Assembly (NCBI GenBank): GCA_037176725.1
Contig: JAZBRS010000026.1
Span: 99,741,501-99,805,500, forward strand
DNA length: 64,000 nt
Direction: 5' to 3'
DNA from: Posidonia oceanica
Taxonomy: Eukaryota > Streptophyta > Magnoliopsida > Alismatales > Posidoniaceae
This document shows positions 33,901 through 45,835 of the stretch, one piece after another. The notes under the pieces are model-generated. The model ran no database searches and had not been told where the DNA came from. It was given only the letters and a program-made list of their open reading frames with translations. Both the position numbers and the translations under genes were made by a program. Each line of letters opens with the position of its first letter. Position 1 is the stretch's first letter.

Positions 33901-35829
33901 CACTGTTCCGTTGTCTTCTCCGGCCGTCCTCAGGCCATGCTGCGGCTCGCCGACGCTGCAGCAACCTCCGCCGAGCTCCGGAGAGCATCGCCGACCTTCC
34001 CGCGCGTCTCCAGCACCCTTCCTCCGCTCGCGACGGCCACTGGTAGCACTGTGCTACAGTGGTTGCCGTTCTGTGGATTACTGTGCTTTTATTTTTCTGT
34101 TACTAAGCTATTTTGTTATTAAATTGCATTTTCGGTCACTATTTTTTATTTATTGCATTCTAGTCCTTCCTCCGTTTAAAACTCATTTAATTCTGAATTA
34201 AGATCATATGAATTGCATGAAAAATCTAAAAAATTGATTAATTACATGTTAGCCCCTCTGCAGTGTTTTCTTTCAGTGTTTATTTTAGTTCTGGCCCTCT
34301 AGTTTTCCATTTTTGCATGTTAGTCCTTCCATCAATAATCTGATTTAATGTTTATATTTTACCTTACTAAATTGCATTTTTAAACCCTGCTGTTTTCCCC
34401 ATTTGCACTTTAGTCCTCTGTTCTGTTAACTTATGCATTTATTTTTCAATTTTTCTTACTGCATTACATCATTTCCCCCATACTTTCTAATTTTTGCATA
34501 TAGGTCCTTCATTAATGCAAAGCATACATTTAAATGCATATTTTGCTTATAAAATTGCATTTTAGACCTTGCATGTTTTAAAAATTGCACATAGGCCCTC
34601 TACATGCCCATAAAAGTCATTTAAATGCATATTTTGCGTATAAAATTGCATTTTAGACTCTACATGTTTTAAAAATTGCACATAGGCCCTCTGCATGCTT
34701 ATAAAAGTCATTTAAATGCATATTTTACCTATAAAATTGCATTTTAGACCCTACATATTTAAAAATTGCATATAGGATGTCTGTTTGCATTCCCAGACCA
34801 TTAAGACCACTATTTTGCTTACAAAATTGCATTTTAGACCCTGTATATTTCAAAATTGCATGTCAATCCCCCATATGATTTCAAAACTTGTCCAAATGCA
34901 TGTTTACCTTGTAAAATTGCATTTTGAACCCTGAACTTTGCAAAATTGCACTCAGACCTTCCAGTTTTCAAAAACCTTGCATAAAAGCCCCAAACTTTTC
35001 AAGATCTTTGCATTTAGACCCCTACTTTTTCAAAAATTGCATATAAGTTCCCAAGTTTTCTGAAAAATCATCCCTAGGTCTTTTCTTGCATTCTGCATGC
35101 ATTGCACTCATGCATTCTTGCATTTTGGCATTCCTGCACACACTTAAGCATTCTTAGCTCCCATTCACATGGGAAGACCTGTTGTGCACCCCCCGAGGAC
35201 CTCCTGTACACCTAGATCCATTCTTCTCCCCTGTTCTGGCTCCTCTGCCTTGAAGCTGGAATATCTTCAGATCTGGCCGTTGGATCTTCTCAACCAAGCT
35301 ACCTGGACGACCCCGGCGGAGCACTCTTCAGCATGGACCAAGCAGTTTTCAGATCAGGCTTCAGATTTCCAAGGTAAGTCCTCCTGAACCCTTGCACAGC
35401 ATTCATTTGCACACCATTTGCATTGTATGCATTGTTTTTGCTTTCTGTTTCCTCGAGTATGTAGAATAGGACTCCCTCTTCTTATCTATCAACACTGCTT
35501 CCTCTTTTCGCGTACTTCCAGTGCTTTGTGTTGCGTTTCCCCTAGATTCACTACTAATTGTGACTTTCTTCCCCCTTTTCCACGATCCGATCGCATCACG
35601 AACTTTTAGCAACATGCATGACACATCGTGGGACATTTTGGTGGGAAACAAACACAAAATAGTGGTAATCCTTCCACTTGCTTCCCTTCCCATTTGTAGG
35701 TCTTCACACCTACTTTGCGTGGTCTTTAAACAACGCTCGTTCTCACACTTGCGCTGTTTACTTCCCTTTCACTTCTCCTACCCTTTCTCTTTGCATCTGC
35801 ATCTGCATGGCTTTATCGATGTTTTATCT

Positions 35830-36175
35830 CGCTTGTTTTGGCACCATTTTGCGTGCCCCCTTTGCTTTTGGCACCATTTTGTGTGCCCGCTTCATCTTTT
35901 GGCACCGTTTTGCGTGCCCGCTTTCTTTTGGCATCGTTTTGCGTGCCCATTTTGCTTTTGGCACCGTTTTACGTGCCCGTTCTTGTTTCTTGCATCATTT
36001 TGCGTGCCATTCTTGTTTTCTCGCACCATTTTGCGTGCCGCTTTGTTTTCTCGCATCGTTTTGCATGTCGCTCTGTCTTTTGCGCCGTTTTGCGTGCCGA
36101 CCTCGTTTTCTTGCACTGTTTCACGTGCCGCTCTCATTTCTCGCATTGTTTCGTGTGTTTTACGTCGTTTTCTCT
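35830..36175 (+). repeat. 30-bp tandem array in B's LTR (about 11 units)
   Basis: Units such as GCACCGTTTTGCGTGCCCGC plus a T-rich part. It is much shorter than in A and its first units carry CTTTTG in place of TTTCTC. Confidence 0.85.
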
Positions 36176-36570
36176 TGCATGTCGCCTGCATCGCTTGGTT
36201 TTACCACTGTTGTACTTTTTCGCTTGCATTTGCATATAGGGCAGTGATGCTTACTGCCTAGAGTTCTCACGAGCCAGGTTTTGACCGGTTCGGAACACAG
36301 ACAGCGTTGCTGAGCACTTAGACTGCACGTTTACTTTCCTGCATTGCATCCCATCACTTAGAGCACACCTATGAGCATTCATTCAAGCATTCATTGGCAT
36401 TTAGGCATTCAAACCTGCACTTCCCTGCGTATGCTAGTGTAAGCCTAGAAAGACCGATTCTCGGGCGTGTTGGGGGTGCCTAACACCTTCCTCACACGTA
36501 ACAGGAGTCCTTGCCCAGTCTTTTGGCCCGTGATGACCATATTGCCCTTATCCTTGGCATGAGTCATATC

Positions 36571-36575
36571 ATTTG
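36571..36575 (+). repeat. Putative target site duplication of element C (ATTTG)
   Basis: The five bases before the first base of C. The partner copy would lie past the end of the window, so this is not confirmed. Confidence 0.45.
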
Positions 36576-37194
36576 TGTAGCGATCCCGATCGGAACCAGG
36601 CTCGCTATTTAGCGGCGATTGAGATCCGAGGAAGAGGCTCAACTCGAAAAACACTTAAAATCGAGGAGAAAAGGGGTAAGATAAGACAAATCAGAGTCGC
36701 CACCATGTTTATTAATGGGAGACAAGGAAAACCGGGGGAAATGCGTGAATTAACACGCAAAACCAAGAAAGAAATGCAAAGCAAAGCAATGCAAAGGAAA
36801 ACAAATGCAAATGAATGCAAATGAGATGACTCTAGCCTAGGATAGGGGCAATATGGTCATTGCGGGCCAGAAGACAGGGCAAGGACTCCTGTTACGCGCG
36901 GGGAAGGTGTTAGGCACCCCCGACACGCCCGAGAATCGGTCTTTCTAGGCTTACGCTCGCATACGCAGAAAGATGCAGGATTGAATGCCTATGTGCCTAT
37001 GAATGCCTAAATGTATGCCCAAGGAGTGCTCTAAGTGGGAAGAAACGATGCAAGGAAGTAAACGTGCTCTCTAAGTGCTCAGCTGCGCTGTCTGTGTTCC
37101 GAACCAGGCGTAACCTAGCTCGTGAGAACTCCAGGCAGTAAGCATCACAGCCCTATATGCAAATGCAAGCGAGAAAACAAAACAGCGAGAAAAC

Positions 37195-37565
37195 CATGCA
37201 ATGCAATCGACATGCAAGGGAAAACGGCGCAAAACACGCAAAACGAGGCGAGAAACGAGAAAGGCACGCAAAACGATGCAAAGAAGCGAAATCGGCACGC
37301 GAAACAAGCGAGAAAGCGAGACAACACACAAAACGAGACAAGAAAACAGGAAACTACGCAAAACGAGACGAGAAAACAGAAAGGTACGCAAAACGGAGCG
37401 AGAGAATGAAACCGGCATACAAAACAAGCGAGAAAGCAGGACAACACGCAAAACGGGACAAGGAAACAGGAAACCACGCAAAACGAGACGAGAAAACAGA
37501 TGGGCACGCAAAACGGAGCGACAACGAGGGCGGGCACGCGAAACGGTGCCAAAACAGCGAAGCAA
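37195..37565 (-). repeat. 30-bp tandem array in C's 3' LTR (about 12 units)
   Basis: Antisense counterpart of the arrays in A and B (on +: CACGCAAAACGAGACGAG plus AAAACAGAAAGG). Its partner is at 59340-59710 with the same unit number. ORFs of 128-183 codons across it come from the period of 30. Confidence 0.88.
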
Positions 37566-40474
37566 AAACCTTGAAGAAGCCCTGTAAATGCAAGAATGCA
37601 GAGAGAGATTAGAGGAGGCCAAAGGGGAGTCAAAACAACGTGCGTGTAAGAACAGACGTTGTTTAGGACCACTCAGAGTAGGTGTGAAGACCTACTGAGG
37701 GGAGAAGGGGCAAATGGAGGGGTTACCACCTCTTTGCGACTGTTTCCCACTAAACCGTTCCACGGTGTGTCTCGCATGCTGCCCAAAGCTCGCGATGCGA
37801 TCGGATCGTGGAAAAAAGGGGAAGAAAGTCACATAAAGTGGCAAATCCAGGGAGAACGCAACACGAAACACACAGGGAAACGCGAAACGAGGATTTGAAT
37901 AGACAAGCAGAAAGGGGAAGTCTTATTCTACATGCTCAAAGAGACAGAAAGCGAAAACAAGGAAAACTGTGCAAATGCCATGCAAATGAATGCGATGCAG
38001 GGGTTCTGGAGGACATTCATGGAAATCCGGGAGCCTGATCTGAAATCTGTCTGGTCTATGCTGAAGAGCGCTTCGCTGCGGTCGCTTGGGCAGCTCACTT
38101 GAGAAGATCCAACGGCCGGATTGGAAGATATCGCAGCTCCAAGGCAGAAGGGCCAGAACAGGGGAGAAGAACAGATCTAAGTGTTCAGGAGGTCCTAGGG
38201 ATGTGCAAAAGGGGCCTCCCAAGTGAAAGGGAGCTAGAAGTGCTAAGTGTGTGCAAGAAGATGCTAAAATGCAAGACTAAATGGATGCGGAATGCATGCA
38301 AAAGCAAGAAAAGTAAAGAGAAGTAATTTGAGAAAAACCAGGAGTTCAGAAAGCATTTTGAAAAAGAAGAGGGGCTAAAAGTGCAAATTTCCCAGAAAAC
38401 AGGGTTCCACGGGAGAAGACTTTGAAAACAGGGGAAGATAAGGGTCTATTTGGCAAAAAACTAGGCTCAGAAAGGTGTTTTGAAAAGAAGGTATGTTTTG
38501 GAAGAGATTTTGAAACCAAAAGGGGGCAGAGTGCAATTTTGAAAAAATTAGGGTCTAAAATGCAAATTTTCCAGAAAACAAGGTCCTGGGGAGTCTGGAG
38601 GTACTAGTGGAAGGTCTGTATGAAATTTGGTAAGCATAGGGGCTAAAATGCAACCTAGGGGCAAAATGGTCTTTTCACATGATTTTTTAAAACATGCAGG
38701 GACCTAGGTGTGATTTTCAAATCATGCAAGGGCTGAAAATGCAATTTAGTATGGAAAATATGCTCTGGAATTTAAATGACAGGACCACAGTGCAATTTCT
38801 GGAAAACATGGGGTTAAAAATGCAATGCAGTAAGTTAAAATGCATGCAGCACAGTTACTGTCCATTTAAAATGGACCTAACTGCAAATATGCAAAAGCAG
38901 AAGGTAAAATATGCAATGCAGTATGCAAAAATAAAAAATAAATCCTAAGTTGCTACAGTGCATGGGACTTAAATGCAAAAATAAAAACATGCAGGGGGCT
39001 AGGATGCAATGCGGTATGGTAAAATTAATGCATTTGAATGAAATGATTTAGTGCAGGACTTACATGCAAAAAACGAAAACAGAGGGGCTAAAATGCAAAA
39101 TATTACAACTGAAAAGCACAGTAGATGGACTAAACTGTAAAAACAGAAAACTACGAACAGACTATGCAATTTAGCAAAGTATTTAATTAACAACCAAGCA
39201 GAATAAACGAAATAAGGACTGGAATGTAAAAAGACAGAAACTTAAGACAGATATGCAATATTCGCTTAAAAACCATATAAATGCAAAAATAAAGGCACAG
39301 TGTCGGCCGACGGTGACGAGCGCTGTAGCAGCTAGCCGCCGGAGCTCGTGACCGTCGGCACAGGGGGGCTGAGGGTGCGCAGTCGGGCGGAGGGCAACGT
39401 CAGCGATCATCCGGAGCTCTGGGAATGGTCCGGGGCTCGCTCTGCTGGGGAGAGTGTCCGGAGGAAGAGCGGCCGGCGCCGGAGAAGGAGACCTGTCCGG
39501 CGAGCTCTGGTCGTGTCCGGAGCATGCCCCCGACCTCAGTTGCACAGGAGCTGGCCGGAGCTCGTCGTCCGGTTGCTGCGGAGGGTGATGGCGGCTCGCG
39601 GTGGTCTGGGCGTCCTCAGGGTGATCTTCCGGTGCTTCTTGAACGATCGAGCGCGAGCTTCAGAGCTCGGGTGAAGAGTTGGCTTTTTTGGGTCCGGCAA
39701 TGACAGCCGGAGACCGGGGAGGGTATCCGCTGCTCCTCAGGCTGGATGGAATGTTCCGGTGGGTTGCTGGGATGCTGGCGATGGGGTTCGGATGTTTGGA
39801 GAGGGTTTCTGATGCGAATGGAGAGGAAATGGAGGCTCGGGCTGGTTTCAGGCAGAAATGGGGCAAAGTGTTTGTAGTGGGGTTTAAGGTCTGTGGTGGA
39901 AGGTTTGGTTTGCTGTCAGGTGGCCTGGAAAGGTGGAGGTTCGGTGAACTTCTGGGTGCAGTTTGGGAGGATGCTGTGGATTGTGGTGAAAAGGATTGTG
40001 GAGTGGGTTCTGTGGGCTGTAGATAGGCTTTCAGAGGGTGACTAAGGGATGATTTGGGTGGTGGAATGGCCGGGAAGGATGCTGAATTTCGGGGTGAGTT
40101 CGGGGGAGCAATTGGGAGGAGAGTGAAGGTCAGGAAGGGTGCTAGTTAGCTGGGAAAGGAAGAAGGAGATTCTCTGAATTTGAGAAGGAATGGGAGAGGT
40201 TCTGAGGAGTGGGAATGGTCTGAGATGGGTGGCTTCTCTCCGGGATGCCGAGGTGGCTCTCGAATGCTCTCTCCCACAGCTCTCTTTTCTCTGGGATTGG
40301 AAGAATGCAGAGGAGAGAAAGAGAGCGCACAGGGGGAAAGAAAACCTGGAAATTCTGGTTTCTGGGATTGAGGTTCTCGCACTGATTCGCTCTTGCTCAC
40401 ACTGGTTCGCTCTGCTTGCTCTTGCTGGTTCACACTTGCTCGCTTTTTCTCTGGATTGAAAGGAGAACGGAGGG

Positions 40475-40482
40475 CTTATATC
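40475..40482 (-). promoter_or_regulatory. TATA-like box in C's LTR
   Basis: On the minus strand CCAGATATAAGCCCTCC is the only well-formed TATAAG next to GC-rich sequence, about 1.9 kb into the LTR; its partner is at 62620-62627. If used, U3 is about 1.9 kb and R-U5 about 3.9 kb. No equivalent was found in A or B. Confidence 0.4.
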
Positions 40483-42363
40483 TGGAGGGATTGCTGCTGG
40501 GCGCGAGCTGAATTTTGAAATCAGCGGCGGCCACTGCAGCGGAGAGGACGGGACGACCGACTCCGGAAAAGCCGCAGAGAGGAAGGAGAGGCGGCGAGCT
40601 CTGTAGATGAAAGGATTGAAGCTCAAATTTAAAATGAAGGAGGGAATGCTGTAGGCAGCAGCTCGCGGGAAGGAAGAAGCCGGTGGAAGCGCGAGGAAGA
40701 AGAAGGAAGAAGAAGGAGAAAAAAAAAAACGGCCGGACTGCGCTGTGGGCCGAAGAAGAGAAAAAGAAATAAAAGCAGAAACGGGCCGGAGGGTCCAGTA
40801 AAGAAAAGGAAGAAAGAAAAAAGAGAAATAAGAGAGAAAGAGAGGGTAGAATGGGGAAATAAAATAGGTAAAAATAAACTAAAAATAAATAAAAATATTA
40901 GAAGAGTTTTTCTGTAGATTAGGATTTTAATTAAGATTTTTAATGGTCATTTTGAGTTGATTAATGTGTTTTGGGCTTGATTAGGGTTTTAGGGCTTTAG
41001 TTTTACTTTTAATTAGTTTTCACTTGTTTAAATGTTTGTTAATCCCTTTTTTAAATTATTTTAAAAATTTTATTTCTTTTGTTGGACACTTAGGGTATTG
41101 ATTAGGATTTTTTAGGATTTATTTCGTATTAATTTAGGGTTGGTTTTAGATTTTAAAGTTGTAGTCTTCTTAGGGTTTTTCTTTCTTAAGTTTTTTAGGT
41201 TATGTCTTGATTTTTTATTTATGGATTTTTCTTGAAGTTTTTAGTTGGATTTTTCTGGTTTGATAGGGTGTTTTTAAGTCTTTCAGATGTGTTTTTCTTT
41301 TCTTTTTTAATTAAGCTTTTAACTTGTTTTTCTTATGCCTACTAGGTTAAGTCCTTTGCCTTCTTTAATTACTTGTCTTAGTATTTGATTTTTTAATTCT
41401 TCTTTTTGGGTTTGTTTTTTAATTCTTCTGATGGGTTTTCACCTTTGGTGGGTTTTGATTTTATTTTAGTTTTTTCCTTGATTTTTCAGTGTTTTCTTTT
41501 GATTTGTTTTGTATTTTTTAGTTTGCATGTTTAGTTTTCTTTTTAGCTTGTTTTAGATAAGTTCAAGTTCTTAATGGCTTGTTTAATATATTTTTTAATT
41601 GTTTTTCTTAGGGTACTGATTTGTTGTTTTATGTTTTGAGGTTTTGCAGATTTCTATGGGTTTTTGTGGATTTTTGCAAAAGGGAGAAAAGGAAAAGAGA
41701 AGGAGGGAAGAAATGGAATAAAAAGGGGAATAAAAGGAAAAAAGATAGGTTGGAGGAAAACGATTTTTAAAATTCAGAAAAAGTGTTAAAAATAAAGTAA
41801 AAATAGGGATAGGATAGAGGAAGGGTAGAAGCACAGAGGGGGCCCACAGCCAGACCAGAAAAAGGATAAGAAAGGGATGAAAAGAGGGATGATAATTAGG
41901 AGAGAGAGAGGAGAGAGAAAATGATAATCCCGGAGAGAGAAAAGGATAATTTGGGTGAAAGAGGGTCCTAATGGTCTTGGAATGGAGTGAAAATTGGTGG
42001 GAGGGTAGTCTAGGTTTTGAAGTCTTGGGTCTGAAATTTTGGTTTGATTCTAAGGAGGTTTTGGAGGGGTTTCAAGGTGTAGAAAAAGGATAGTTTCACC
42101 TAAGTTTTCTAGGATTTTTGGGAATGGGTCAGGCTTGGAAAATCCTGGGTTTTTGGGTAGGTTTGTTGAGTGGATAGTGGTGGGTTTTCCTATGAATTTT
42201 GGTTAGGTTTTGAGGTTGGGAAGGGGGGTAGAGGTTTAGGCCAAAATGGGCTGATTTTGAAGGGTTGAGAGGAGGGCTAGGGTTAGGGTTTGGTTGGGGT
42301 TTGATCCAGCAATCAACCAGAGGGCTCCAAAGGTCTAGGCCTGCCAAGATGGGGTGTCAACAG

Positions 42364-42377
42364 ATGCCCCTCCCTGA
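42364..42377 (-). promoter_or_regulatory. Polypurine tract of element C
   Basis: Minus-strand CAGGGAGGGGCATC directly before the LTR start, as in A and B. Confidence 0.85.
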
Positions 42378-42924
42378 GCAAGGGCAAGCGGAGCGCGGCC
42401 GCTGCTCAGGGTTGACAAGACACCCCATCTGACCGGCGGGAGCAGCGGGTTGCTATGGGCGTGAGCTACTTATTCGGCGGATGCACCGAAGATCGTAGCC
42501 CGTTGCCGCAATGCAAAATGCCAGTGCAGATGGATGCTGTGCTGTGTGTGATATGCTAAATGCAATGCAAGAGTTAGTACAAAAGTTAGTGCAGCTGCAA
42601 GAAAATACTGATGCTGTGCAAGTGATACTGATGATGCTAAAATGACATGCAGTGCTAGCTAAGAAAGTGCAGAGATGATGCAAGAAAATGGTAAAAAGGC
42701 GCGATGTGATGCAAATGTCTGGCAGGGAGGGCAGACTTGCACGACAAAGCGAAGGAAAACAGGGTGCGGCTGGTCCCCGCCCGGGGAGCAAGCTAGCGGG
42801 AAAGAAGGGCGCGAGGGGAGAGAGGTCAACTCTCCCATCGCAGAAAGGGGGTGCGTGACTTCGTCTTCCTGGGACAAGGTCACGCCGAAAAGGAGAAAAA
42901 AAATGATAAGGTGACGGGCTTATC
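42378..42924 (-). other. Distal 3' UTR of element C
   Basis: Contains the minus-strand counterparts of the distal 3' UTR of A and B, including the arms that pair across the PPT (42420-42431 with 42348-42359), and GC-rich sequence near 42700-42900. No gene. Confidence 0.55.
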
Positions 42925-43960
42925 GTCCGGATAGTTTACGGTCCTATCAACCGGGAGCGACAGTTTACGGTCCTGTCAACCGGAGCAGTTGTGAGTGATA
43001 GTTACTGGATATCAGCCGTATAACATGGTTGTGGGTGATAGTTTAGGAGTATCAGCCTAACGACAGTTTACGGTCCTGTCAACCGGTGGATAGTTTACAG
43101 ACCTATCAACTGGAGGATAGTTTACAGTCCTATCAACTGGAAACCCACAAACCATGAGTGATAGTTACTGGATATCAGCCGTATAACGCAATGCCGGATA
43201 GTTTACAGTCTATCATCTGGAACGACAGTTTACGGTCCTGTCAACCGGTGGATAGTTTACAGTCCTATCAACTGGTGGATAGTTTACAGTCCTATCAACT
43301 GGAAACAGCATTGCGAGGGACAGTTACTGGATGTCAGCCGTATAACATCATTGCGCGTGGTAGTTTACAGTCCTACCAACTGGTGGATAGTTTACAGACC
43401 TATCAACTGGAGCGACAGTTTACGGTCCTGTCAACCGGCAGATAGTTTACAGACCTATCAACTGGAAACGCGCAATGATGAGGGATAGTTACTGGATATC
43501 AGCCGTATAATGCAATTACGGGTGATAGTTTAGGAGTATCAGCCTAACGACAGTTTACGGTCCTGTCAACCGGTGGATAGTTTACAGACCTATCAACTGG
43601 AGGATAGTTTACAGTCCTATCAACTGGAAACCGCAATTGCAAGGGACAGTTACTAGATGTCAGCCGTATAACGTAATTGCACGCGGTAGTTTACAGTCCT
43701 ACCAACTGGAGCGATAGTTTACGGTCCTGTCAACCGGTGGATAGTTTACAGACCTATCAACTGGAAAAGTGCAATTACGAGGGACAGTTACTGGATGTCA
43801 GCCGTATAACACAACTGCGGGCCAACCATGGATCGGCCAGAAGATAGTTTAGGTTATCAGCCTGAGAGTGATTGATTGTTGATAGTTTCGGATATCAGCC
43901 TAGCACGAGTTTGATTGATGATTGATAGTTTCGGATATCAGCCTAGCACGAGTGATTGGT
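42925..43960 (-). repeat. Array of hairpin units with co-varying stems, element C
   Basis: On the minus strand, units of the A and B types occur with GATAG/CTATC stems, but also with GACAG/CTGTC (near 42960, 43065, 43225, 43415, 43550) and GGTAG/CTACC (near 43360, 43690), always changed on both arms. The GGCTGATA...TATC units likewise occur as GGCTGACA...TGTC (near 43320, 43645, 43790). Loops keep CCGTAAA, CTGTAAA or CCAGTAAC. Confidence 0.88.
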
Positions 43961-43969
43961 TGATGATAA

Positions 43970-44795
43970 GAGGGGACGAGATCATGATGAGAATGATAAG
44001 ATATCGGACTTATCGGCCGACAAAGAGGGGATGAGGTAATGATGAGAAGTTAATCTAAAGAGGGGGATGGGATCATGATGAGAAATTAAACTAAAGAGAG
44101 GGATGAGATCATGATGAGAAGCTAAGCTAAAGAGGGGGATGAGATCATGATGAGAATTTAAGCTAAAGAAGGGGATGAGATCATGATGAGAAGGGTTGGT
44201 TGATAAGATATCGGACTTATCGGCCGGCAAAGAGGGGATGAGGGAATGATAAGAATGATAAGATATCGGACTTATCAGCCGGCAAAGAGGGGATGAGGGA
44301 ATGATGAGAAGCTAAGCTAAAGAGGGGGATGAGATCATGATGAGAATTTAAGCTAAAGAAGGGGATAAGATCATGATGAGAAATTAAGCTAAAGAGGGGA
44401 TGAGATCATGATGAGAAATTAAGCTAAAGAGGGGATGAGATCATGATGAGAAATTAAGCTAAAGAGGGGATGAGATCATGATGAGAAATTAAGCTAAAGA
44501 GGGGATGAGATCATGGTGAGAAATTAAGCTAAAGAGGGGATGAGATCATGATGAGAAATTAAGCTAAAGAGGGGATGAGATCATGATGAGAAATTAAGCT
44601 AAAGAGGAGACGAGGGAATGATGAGAATGATAAGATATCGGACTTATCGGCCGGCAAAGAAGGGGTAAGGGAATGATGAGAATGATAAGATATCGGACTT
44701 ATCGGCCGGCAAAGAAGGGGTAAGGGAATGATGAGAATGATAAGATATCGGACTTATCGGCCGGCAAAGAAGGGGTAAGGGAATGATGAGAAGAA
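43970..44795 (-). repeat. GATAAG units and a 35-bp tandem array, element C
   Basis: GATAAG/CTTATC units (near 43997, 44205, 44260, 44630, 44685, 44735) are mixed with a 35-bp unit (on +: GGATGAGATCATGATGAGAA plus ATTAAGCTAAAGAGG). About a dozen copies lie from 44040 to 44610; those at 44399-44610 are almost identical, a sign of recent expansion. Confidence 0.88.
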
Positions 44796-45337
44796 ACCAT
44801 CCCTATGACGCCAGGAACGTCATAGGGGAAAGGGGGAGAGAATGATACCGTGGGGCGATCAAAAGATGCCCCTGGTGTCAGGATGACACCAGGGGTTGGC
44901 CAGCGCGTCCATGGCATCGAAAGCAGAGAGTGATGACAAGAGTGTCGTGCTTGTCAAACGAGTAGTTTGGGGTACCAGCCCGCAAGGGATTCAGCTGAGG
45001 GCGATCAGCTGGGGACTCAGCTGGGGTGACCAGCTGAGAGAAGTGTCAGGTTGACGGACCTTTCGCCGAGCAGTTTGGGGTGCCGGCCTGTAGAGATAAT
45101 GATCCAGCTGGGGGCGACCAACTGGGGACTCAGCTGGGGTGACCAGCCGAGAGAAGTGTCAGGTTGACGGACCTTTCGCCGAGCAGTTTGGGGTGCCAGC
45201 CCGCAGAGATAATGATCCAGCTGGGGGCGACCAACTGGGGACTCAATTGGGGATGACCAACCGAGAAGAGGACTCGGCTGGGGATGATACCATCGGGCGA
45301 CCAAAAGATGCCCCTGGTATCAGGATGATACCAGGGG
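44796..45337 (-). other. Long hairpins in the 3' UTR of element C
   Basis: 44801-44827: arms CCCTATGACG / CGTCATAGGG, 7-nt loop. 44869-44895: arms CCCCTGGTGTCA / TGACACCAGGGG, 3-nt loop. 45311-45337: arms CCCCTGGTATCA / TGATACCAGGGG, 3-nt loop. The last two differ by one base pair changed on both arms. They correspond to the hairpins of A (19106) and B (28461, 28526). Confidence 0.85.
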
Positions 45338-45560
45338 ATGGTCGGTACGCCCCTGGCATCAGGATGCAAGGACAGATAGGCGAGTGGATGGATGATAGGT
45401 TGACGGACCCATCGCCGAGCAGTTTGGGGTGCCAGCCCACGAGGGACTCAGCTGAGGATGAACAGCTGAGGAGGATAACAGGTTGACGGACCTTTCGCCG
45501 GGCAGTTTGGGGTGCCAGCCCGTAGAGGATGGTGGTCCAGCTGGGGGCGACCAACTGGTG
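45000..45560 (-). repeat. About 113-bp tandem repeats, element C
   Basis: Units starting on + at 45043 and 45156 (GTGTCAGGTTGACGGACC) are near-identical, with shorter relatives at about 45400 and 45480. Each holds GCAGTTTGGGGTGCC (a GCA/TGC-type unit on the minus strand) and CAGCTGG...CCAGCTG stems. A and B have single diverged copies of the GGCTGGCACCCC part. Confidence 0.8.
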
Positions 45561-45835
45561 ATGCCGGACAGCGGAGCTGAGTGTCGCGGGCCTGCAGATG
45601 CTCTGGGCTCCGGATTGGGTGCTGAGGACTTCGCCGCACTGGGATGTCTGCAAGTCTGATTAGAGGGTCCAAGATAATGATGATGATGATATGCAATGCA
45701 GCAAAGAGTCTTGATGTGCAAACAGAAAGCAGAAACAGTTTTCATTGATATGATCTTGATAAGTACAATGCCTGAGGCAGGCCAGAAAAGCACAGCACAA
45801 ATTGAAAGAAGACCACATGATGGTCGCACAAGGGC

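Larger units (their letters stand above)
30922..36575 (+). repeat. 3' LTR of element B, cut by element C
   Basis: Starts TGTTGACACCCC and follows the zones of A's LTR with clear divergence: C-rich start, A-rich stretch (31640-32380), GC-rich part, TTGCAT part (34115-35110), a short 30-bp array (35830-36175) and both conserved end blocks (36222-36330, 36438-36510). It stops at CATTTG 36575, about 180-290 bp short of the end as judged from A; the rest should lie beyond element C, outside the window. Confidence 0.88.
36576..42363 (-). repeat. 3' LTR of element C (5788 bp)
   Basis: On the minus strand it starts TGTTGACACCCC at 42363 and ends GGGATCGCTACA at 36576. The U5 end differs from A's, which carries about 35 extra bases with TTTGGCAATGTGCATGG. 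The 30-bp array is at 37195-37565, the TTGCAT part at 38290-39300, the GC-rich part at 39300-40700 and the A-rich part (T-rich on +) at 40850-41640. CTAGGGTTAGGGTTTGG at 42278-42294 resembles two telomere-type repeats. Confidence 0.93.
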
